From: Carposina sasakii
Lineage: Eukaryota > Arthropoda > Insecta > Lepidoptera > Carposinidae
DNA: 64,000 nucleotides
NCBI GenBank assembly: GCA_014607495.2
Contig: CP053172.1
Span: forward strand, 4,726,888 to 4,790,887
Direction of reading: 5' to 3'
Under the pieces are notes generated by a model. That model was not told the origin of the DNA. It did not search any database and worked only from the letters and a program-made list of their open reading frames with translations. Positions within the stretch are counted from its first letter, which is position 1, and each line of letters starts with the position of its first letter. A program made the position numbers and the translations under genes. Shown piece after piece: positions 49,701-58,700 of the stretch.

Positions 49701-52700
49701 ATTCGAATTGAAAACATTAATGATACAGACCTGCCTTCTTCCACGGATTAAACACTTCATCGAAAAAGTAGTCGGCGGCGTCATACGCCGTCTCCGTCAC
49801 ACACGGCCTCTCTTTCACACTGCCCGTGCGTTTTAGACGAGAGCGCAGTGGCGCCGCCTCTGATGGACGGAGGCGGAGGGAACTAAATCTACGCATTTTT
49901 TTTAAAACTTTTTAACCCATTTTTATTTGTTTCCAAGTGTTTTTGCGGTGTATTTATGTCATTATGTAGAGGTAATTGATAGTCCTCATATTTCCTATGT
50001 TTACTATTAATTTAATAATCACAATTTACATATGTCTAGAAAACACCAGACTGAGTAAAAATGTTGAACACCAGTGTCAGTCTTACGACAGAAACTCACG
50101 GATCTAATGATGCCTTTCTAGCTTAAATGCAATAAGCCGTTTAGGCTCTACGGCAGAGGTTCGCAAACTTATTTCGTCTAACGCCCACTTAGAAAATCAG
50201 TAGCGCCCCCCATTTTTATTTCACCTTAAATATGTCAATAGCATATTAGTTGCGCTATTTTGTTCTGGGGCCTTAACTGCCCCTCTCTAGGCCTCCAACG
50301 CCCACTTTGGGAAAGACTGCTCTAGGGTTCTCCTTCTGGTGAAGTTGGGTACTTTTAGACAATTTTTTTTATTTTTTTATTTTTTATTGAGGTTTGTCAA
50401 CGTCCACTTCAATTTACATTATGTGTTTCAGACAAATTTCCTTAATCCAATTGAGTGGACAGGTAAAGACTAACACAAAATCGAAATTCGACCAAGGAAC
50501 TCGGGCATTTACAGGCGATAAGTTTGCAACTTGTCACTAAGAGACACTAAAATTTCTGCAATAATTTTTTATTTTGACTAACTTTACACTTGTTCTTGAG
50601 GATTTTCCCGACGTTTCCATTCATCGTCATCATTATCATCCATCATAAATCATTTACTAAAGACAATGGCTGTATGGGCTTAGTTCCCCTTGCCTTTCCT
50701 CCGGGATAAACGAAACAAAAAAAAAAAGACACTAAAACAAAGTAACACCAACCTCACCTTATTTTGGGCAAATGAAGTATTTTGAATTAGATTTTATTAA
50801 CCAGTCTCCGTTATACTAAACGTAGCTGTCGCATATTCCTTATGATACTGACTGGGCTACCCCATTACAGCCGTGTGCATATGTATATTATGTATACAGG
50901 GTGTAACAAAAAGGCTATGTTAAGCGAAAAGCTACGTAAATAGCCCACTGTAGAGAACCTACCTATATACACAAAATATGAGACTCGAAATCACATTTTT
51001 CCTTCCGGCTATTCACGTAGCTTTTCGCTTAAAATACCCTTCTTGTTACGCCCTGTATATGCTGGTACAGCAGCAGTATGCACATAATCGAGCGACCGCA
51101 GTCACGTGACTCGACCACGTAACTACTCAACTGTTCTACCAACAGTACTCGTACTGCGGTTCAGCTTATTGAATTTCGTTATTATTTTGGCAACAGTGTT
51201 AAGTGTTTAGACAGAAGCCGTACATCGCATTCGTCTCACATTTCGCTTCAATCGACAAATCGCTAAGTAGCTTAATGACATGAATTAGAAATCACGAAGA
51301 GGTGTTTATACCTAAGATATTACTGTGTACTCTTAGGCAGCGTTTCCACTGAGTCGGAGCGGAGGGGAGCGAGGCTTAGCGGTGCATGAATTGATTGACT
51401 CTCCGCTCAGCTTCAATGTAAACAGCATGAGCGGAGCAGAGCTGAACGGATATTCATAAAAATACTGCGAGGCGATGCGGAGCAGAGGACAGCGGGGCGG
51501 TGTGGTGCGGAGGGCAGCTAGGTTGTGTAGTGGACGAACGGGAGAGAGCTCTGCTCCACTCCTCTCCTCTCCACTACCGCTTCAGTGGAAATATTCACCA
51601 CTTTTCACCGCTCTGCTCCACTCCTCTCCTCTCCGCTCCGCCTCAGTGGAAACGCGGACTTAGGGTGCTCGTACACACACGTCAGACAATTGATTTAATT
51701 TAAGTTGGCGTGTGGTTCGGGTTTGAACAGTCACCTTTGCGCAAAAAGGTCCTTTATTTACGACCTAGAAACTAAAGTTGACATCTAAACATATACAGTG
51801 GACTCTAATAGACTAATTTATGTATGAATGTACCTATCTAGAGCTTCATCTTCTTCAGCCTATTGCAGTCCACATGCTGGACGTAGGCCTTCCCCAGGGC
51901 ACGCCACAAGGCCACTGCCACAGGGGGTTTTGCCCATAGTCACCACACTGGACAGGCTGGTTGGTGACCGCAGTGGGATTTTCAGACTATGTTGTCAGCA
52001 CGGGAGGCGCTGCTGCCCACCTCCCGCAAACCCTTCGCCTCGTACGATACCCACGGGCAGGCAGGGGTGGTACAAACTCTACTCTGCCGGCACCACGCGG
52101 CTGATCTATCTCGATCTAATTCTGGTTTCTGATTACATTCACACTGCGCCTTGCGGTTAACCGCTAAGGTCAGCTCGATCAATTGCTCCCAACAGTCGAG
52201 ATGTTGTCAATTGAAGCTTCCGTACCATATGTAATTGTATCTTAGATAATCAAGATCATACGCTTATATAAGGTCCTCATGGACGTATAAAGAACAACGG
52301 ACGTAATGCTGTCAATGCACAGATTGAAGCACCGTAATGGCGGCGCGTTGGGCATGTGTGCGTATTTTCTAGTAATAAAAAGTAGCCTATATGTTAAGTG
52401 GGACCTGTCACAATATATTCCTGAAAACTGCATCGAAATCGGTTCAACCGTTTCTGAGATTAGCGTGCACAAACGCACAGACAAACAGACAAAAATTCAA
52501 AAAATCATCGTTTTGGGTTCTATTGCATGTACAGATAGCGATCCGTTACATTTTTATTATATGTATAGATATATTATTATTATTATTGAGAGGTAGTGCA
52601 AATCTTATTGGCTAATGCCCTGCAAAACTTTTAATTCCCATGCGGGTCTCATCATCAGCTGCATCCCCTTCCATGCATGTCGCAAGAGTCGAGTGCAGAA

Positions 52701-55700
52701 TTTAGGGGTGTTCTCTCTCTACGATCTAGCAGGCGATGGGCTGGCAACTTGTGAAACTTGGTAAACGTGTCTAGAATTTCCTTTGTGATACTCCAGTTAT
52801 GGCTAACCTGATTTTGAGAACACGGTCGTATGTAGTAATATTTGAATTTAATATTTGGATAATGGCCGCGTGGTGCCGGCAGAGTAGAATTCGTACCACC
52901 CCGTGTCTGCCCGTGGGTATCGTACGAGGCGATTAAGGGTTTCCGAGGAGGGCAGCAGCGCCTCCCGTGTTGACAACATAGTCCAAACTACAAACTGCGG
53001 TCACCAACCCGCCTACCCAGCGTGGTGACTATGGGCAGTCTTGTGGCGTGCCCTGGGGGAGGCCTACGTCCAGCAGTGGACTGCAATAGGCTGATGATGA
53101 TGATATATAGTTTTTGTGTGTATATTTCTTTGGCACGCTCTAAATCCTAAACGGCTTGTCGCATTTGAGGTTGAGAGGTATCATTAAATTCGTCGTACAT
53201 CAAAACTTTTACCCAGTCGAGGTTTTTTTTTTATATTAAGTTTGTGAATATTAATTTATCTACAAGTTTACTACACAAATTCACTTGTCACTCCTTAATT
53301 AACACTATTTTCCACATGTTGTCAAAACAAATTAAATAACATTACAGTGTACAAAACGAAACACGATAATAAACGTTTACGATGTACGCTGATAAGCGAG
53401 AAACGCTCGCGCGCGACTACGAGTATGTCTCACAAGCAACTGAATTTAGTGTCGTCATATTATGTACCTATCGTAAACCTAATAAGGTATTGCCTATTAC
53501 CACAAAACTATATTTATAGGTACAGTACTGCTACAGTGTAAAATAGCCCGCGCTTCATAACATTACGCTGAGACCAAATGGGATCGAAGTAACAACAGAA
53601 AATGTTGTTACAGAGCGTTACCTTCCCGAGGTCCTCACTCAACGAGCAGTGGCGTAACAATAGGGTGGCAGGGCTGGCAAAATGCCACGGGCCCCCGACC
53701 CAAGAGGGCCCCGGCCCAAGAGACCGCGAGCTCAGAAATATTTTTTTACATTGTAGCCGAGTATTTAATTTTTTAATTCGCCACGGGCCCCAGATAGTAT
53801 ATAGGTAGTTACGCCACTGTTTACGACATGGAAGGAGATGCAGCTGATGTATTCTAGTGAAGCAAAGGACATCAATAAATTAAAATCTATACATCTATAC
53901 TAACATATAATAAAAATGTAACGGATCGCTGTCTGTACATGGAAGATTTATGAGAAAAAATATTATAGAAGACCTTTATCAACGCAATAGAACCCAAAAC
54001 GATGATTTTTGGAATTTTTGTCGGTTTGTCTGTGCGTTTGTGCACGCTAATCTCAGAAACGGCTGAACCGATTTCGATGCAGTTTTTAGGAATATATTGT
54101 GACAGGTCCCACTTAACATATATGCTACTTTTTATCCCGGGAAAATGTTTTTATCCCGGATAATTTCGATATTTTGTTTTATCTGTAGTCCACGCGGACG
54201 GAGTCGCGAGCGTCCTCTAGTTAAAATATAAAACTCTAAAAAATGACATTGTAAAAGGTCCAGACAGTTATTTTTATATCTTCGAGTATAACCTTAATAA
54301 TGACCTTGGTAACTTATTCGAAAACTGCATTTAGATAACTTTAATAGGTTTTTTATTAAACTATTTCACCTAATTGACGGCCGATTGGTGTAGTTGGTAG
54401 TGGCCCTGCCTGCGACGCCATAGGTCCTGGGTTCGAATCCCGGTAGGTGCAAACATTGATGTGATGAATATCGATGTTTGTTTCCGAGTCATGGATGTTT
54501 ATATACTTATCTATGTATTTATATACCGTTGCCTAGTACCCACGACACAAGACCTTAGGGATCTTAGTGTGGGACTAGGTCAATGTGTTGTGTAGTGTGT
54601 GAATGTGTGTGTGTGAATATGTTACTTATGTTACTTAATGATAAAACAACCAACAAAGGTACGAGTACGTTTGTTTGCATAACATTATGATATTTAAGAT
54701 TACATACTCGTAGCATAAAACACAATAAACCTGTATTTAAAATTTTTCATACATATAGAAATTGATGTGTACCTATTTGAAATGTGGAAGCCAGTACTGC
54801 GGGATCATAAGGGAGACCCCATAGCCCGAGAGAACTTCCCCGAGTTCCTTAGACGACGGAAATGCAGCTGATATATTCTAGTGCAACCTGCGTTTATTAC
54901 TTTTTTATATAAATATACAGGTTGTAACAAAAGGGGTATGTTAAACGAAAAGCTATGTAAATAGTCCACTTAAAGGAACCTATCCACAAAATTTGAGACT
55001 TCAAATCACATGTTTATTTTCCAAGCCAGTATGGAGAATTTCTAAACAACTCAGGAAATTTCATACAAACTTGAAAAATAAAGATACAATTTCGAGTTTC
55101 AAATTTTGGCTTTGCGCTTCGTACAGCTGTTCACGGAATACATCTACCAAACAAGCTTCAACTATACAGGATGTTTTTTGGTCGTCAACGTTCCGAAAAC
55201 TACGGAATCTCCTCATCATCACGATCATTTTTCTCCATGGAAGCATACCTGGGAAGTGTCTGGTTCCCAAGATGTTAGGGTCCAAAGTTGAGTAAATAGA
55301 CTGCGTTTTTTGCATAAATGCACATAGACGCGTGTAACAAGATTTTTTCACGAAAAATAATTAAAATCTTTCCATAAAAAAACTAACACAAACACTGGAA
55401 ATCATAAGTTTCGCCCGATCAAGTAATTTCAAAAAAATCAAACATCGTTTCCCAGCATTTTTTTGGCAAAAACTTACTTTATCTGATGTATAGTGTGCGT
55501 ACCCTTCACAAAGGGTGACAACGAAAAAGATCTTACAGTTTCAGAATAAAGTGGCAGACGTGACGTGACAAATCTATAAGTTCGATTTATCGTCATTTGC
55601 CTACGGAACCTTAAAAATGTCACTAAAAGTACTTTTCTAGGTACAAGCACAGTATTAAATTCGCATAACAAAGCCACTTACCTCTAGCCTCTCTCAGCAC

Positions 55701-58700
55701 ATTAGCCGCATGCCGATGTGAACCTTTCTCCGCTAGACTTAAGGCGGTGTTTCCCTGAGCATCCAGGATATCCAAGGGTGCCTTTGCAGCCAGCAGGACC
55801 CTGATGTTTTCCACGTGGCCTCGCTCTGCTGCTATATGTAGGGCGGTCTGAGGAATAATTATATTTTTTTTGTTTAGTTTATCCCGAAGGAGCCCATACA
55901 GACATTGTCTTTAGTAAATGATTTCTGAATTTATGATGGATGATGATGATGATGAATGGAAACGTCGAGAATATCCTCAAGAATGGATGTAAAATTAGTA
56001 AAGATTAAAAATAATTGCAGAAACAACATACATGAGCCCATGAAGAGATCGCATTCCGACTAAAGTTTTACTTAGCTTACCTGCATATAAAACACACACG
56101 CACTAGATTCACATCACAAGTAAACAAAATATAACTTATCTACCAGAAAACATCACTTTACGGACACATGCAAGCCATTTACAAATAAATTTTGATTTTC
56201 ACAAGAAAATAACACCCGCTCCCTTCCAGCTTTTCCCGCCGAATCGGAATAATGATAACAAATTTTAAAAAACTCGACTGCGTGACAATTTTGACCATGA
56301 CACTACTCTCGCTACTACATGATACTACAGCTGCTTCTCTTCCCGGGCATACTGTACAAGTCAGTAGAGGGACAAGAGGGTCTTGATGTTTTGTAGGCGA
56401 TGGGCTGACCACCTGTCACTACTAACCGAACTTGTACATCTCAACTGTACCCTCAAAATTGGTCAGAAGTGGCTGGTGGTGGTTCAGCACTTGGTGCTCT
56501 GCCTACCCCGTAAGGGATAAAGGCGTGATTATACGTATGTATGTATGTATGTACTCTCGCAACTAAGATGATTCTCATGTTACCTTTCAAGCTCAAATGT
56601 GACAAGCCGTTAAGGCTCTGGACTGGACATACATTGAAAAACATAGCCCTCCTTTTGGCGCAGACGGTAATTATTCGCCTACAAAGGGCCTGAGTTCGAA
56701 TTCAGATAGCGACAAGCAAAAAAGCAGACATCATCCAATGTGGTGCAGTAGTTCAGAATTTATGCGCGTACATGTATATGTCGTGGCCATATCGTAGAAT
56801 TGATCATTTCATGAAACGGTCGAGCATTTCATGAAATGGTCGCATTTCATGAAAAGTTCAACTGTCTATTGGCCACATCATGATATGGTTTGGGCAGATC
56901 GATGATTAAAAATCGTTTCTCGATATGGGCAACTAAACGCCCGATCATTTCATGAAGTGGTCAAGATTATTGATCATATCGTAAAATAGTTACATGAATC
57001 ACCGGTAGAGGCGCTGCGCGCGTTTTATTTATGTGTGAAGATGGCGGATTTTTCTTTTTAGGTTATAAAACAAATTAAAGAGAGTAGGGTGACTATGCAG
57101 AAGAAGTTCACGGATAGTGTGTTATATTGTATAATGTATATTAGACTTAATGGTGGTTTATAATAATATTGTTAAACAAAAACCTTAGATTACGATAGGT
57201 TAGGTTAGGTTAGGTTAGACTATGACAAATGACGCACGAGCCGAGCGAGCGGAGCGAGCGTGCCCAGGCAGCGTCCAGCGATGTGCCAGATGCGAATCGC
57301 TTTTGTAAAGTCTTTTATGTTTTTAAATATTATATTGTGAAAATATCACATAAATAATAGCAAAAAAAATCATACCATCATACCTTATGGTATACTTATA
57401 TATGGTGTACGGTATATATTATTTATATAAGCTCTTACCACATTCGGATTTTATGGACATCCTGTTAATACGATTTGGCCAAACGTGGATGACAAAATCG
57501 TGAAATGTAGACGATTTAACGATCTGGTCAAATTGAATTGGCCACTTCATGAAATGCGACCACTTCATGAAATGCTCGACCATTTCATGAAATGATCAAT
57601 TTAACAATATGGCCACGACATATACATATAGGCGAATATTTTATCCTAGGAATCCAAATCAATCATCACAAAACTTGATCCTGTAATTTGTCTCTGTAAC
57701 TTAAACAGTGTCCCCGCTAACATAAACAGTGTCCCCGCTAACTTAGACAGTGTCCACGCTAAAATAGTCTGTGTCCCTGATAACTTAGACAGTGTCCACG
57801 CTAACATAGACTGTGTCCCTGATATCTTAGACAGTGTACCCGCTAACTTAGACAGTGTCCGCGTTAACTGAGCCAGTATCCACCCACACCGCCCACACCG
57901 CCCACTCTCTAGCAGCACACAGCAAGTACCGCACCTTCCCTCCAGTGTCGTCATCGGAGCGTTGCCCCAGCGCGGCTCCAGCGTCACACAGCGCGCGCAG
58001 ACATCGGCTGCGTTCGGCTACACCGGCCGCGTGAAGAGCCGAGCGCCCACTAGAGTCTATACTGTTTACGTCGACGCCTGATGCTAGCAGCTCTTGTAGA
58101 AGTTCTACGTTGTCCCATAGTGCTGCCTGTGAATTAGGAGTTGTTACAAAACTCCAAATCGGAGGAGGCCTTCACCTTAAATGGGGTTCTTACTGTAATC
58201 TCACTAATATGAAAGTATCGATGGATGTTTGTTACTATTTCACGTAAAAACGGCTGGAGCGATTTTTATAAAATTTGGTATGGAGTTATCAGAAATGAGG
58301 AGATTCACAGACGTACAAATATCATTGACATAGCTCAACGGCCCAGAAAGCTGAAGTGGCAATGGGCAAGGCACATAGCTCGAAGAACTGATGGCCAATG
58401 GAGTCGGAGAGTTCTAGAGTGGATACCACGTATCGGCAAACGCAGCGTGGGAAGGCCACCCGCGAGGTGGACGGACGACCTGGCCAAGGTCGCGGGCATC
58501 GGTTGGATGCAGGCTGCTTCCGACCGGTCGGAGTGGAGGTTGTTGGGGGAGGCCTATGTTCAACAGTGGACTTCTCAGGGCTGTAAATGATGATGATGAT
58601 GGAGTTAGCTGATACCCTGGATTGACACATAGGCTTCGTTCCATCCCGGGAAAATATTTTTATCCTGGACAATTCCGACATTTCATTTTTTCTGCAGTCC

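Noticed and set aside
53347..53541. 64-codon + strand ORF
   Set aside because: No start context, no domain, no splice partners; a chance ORF.
57195..57218. Telomere or subtelomere
   Set aside because: Only four TTAGG units, inside a mobile element between ordinary genes.
57646..57987. 113-codon minus ORF with repeated LSKLAGT-type units
   Set aside because: It is the 21-bp minisatellite read in one frame, overlapping Lrrk exon 2 in another frame.
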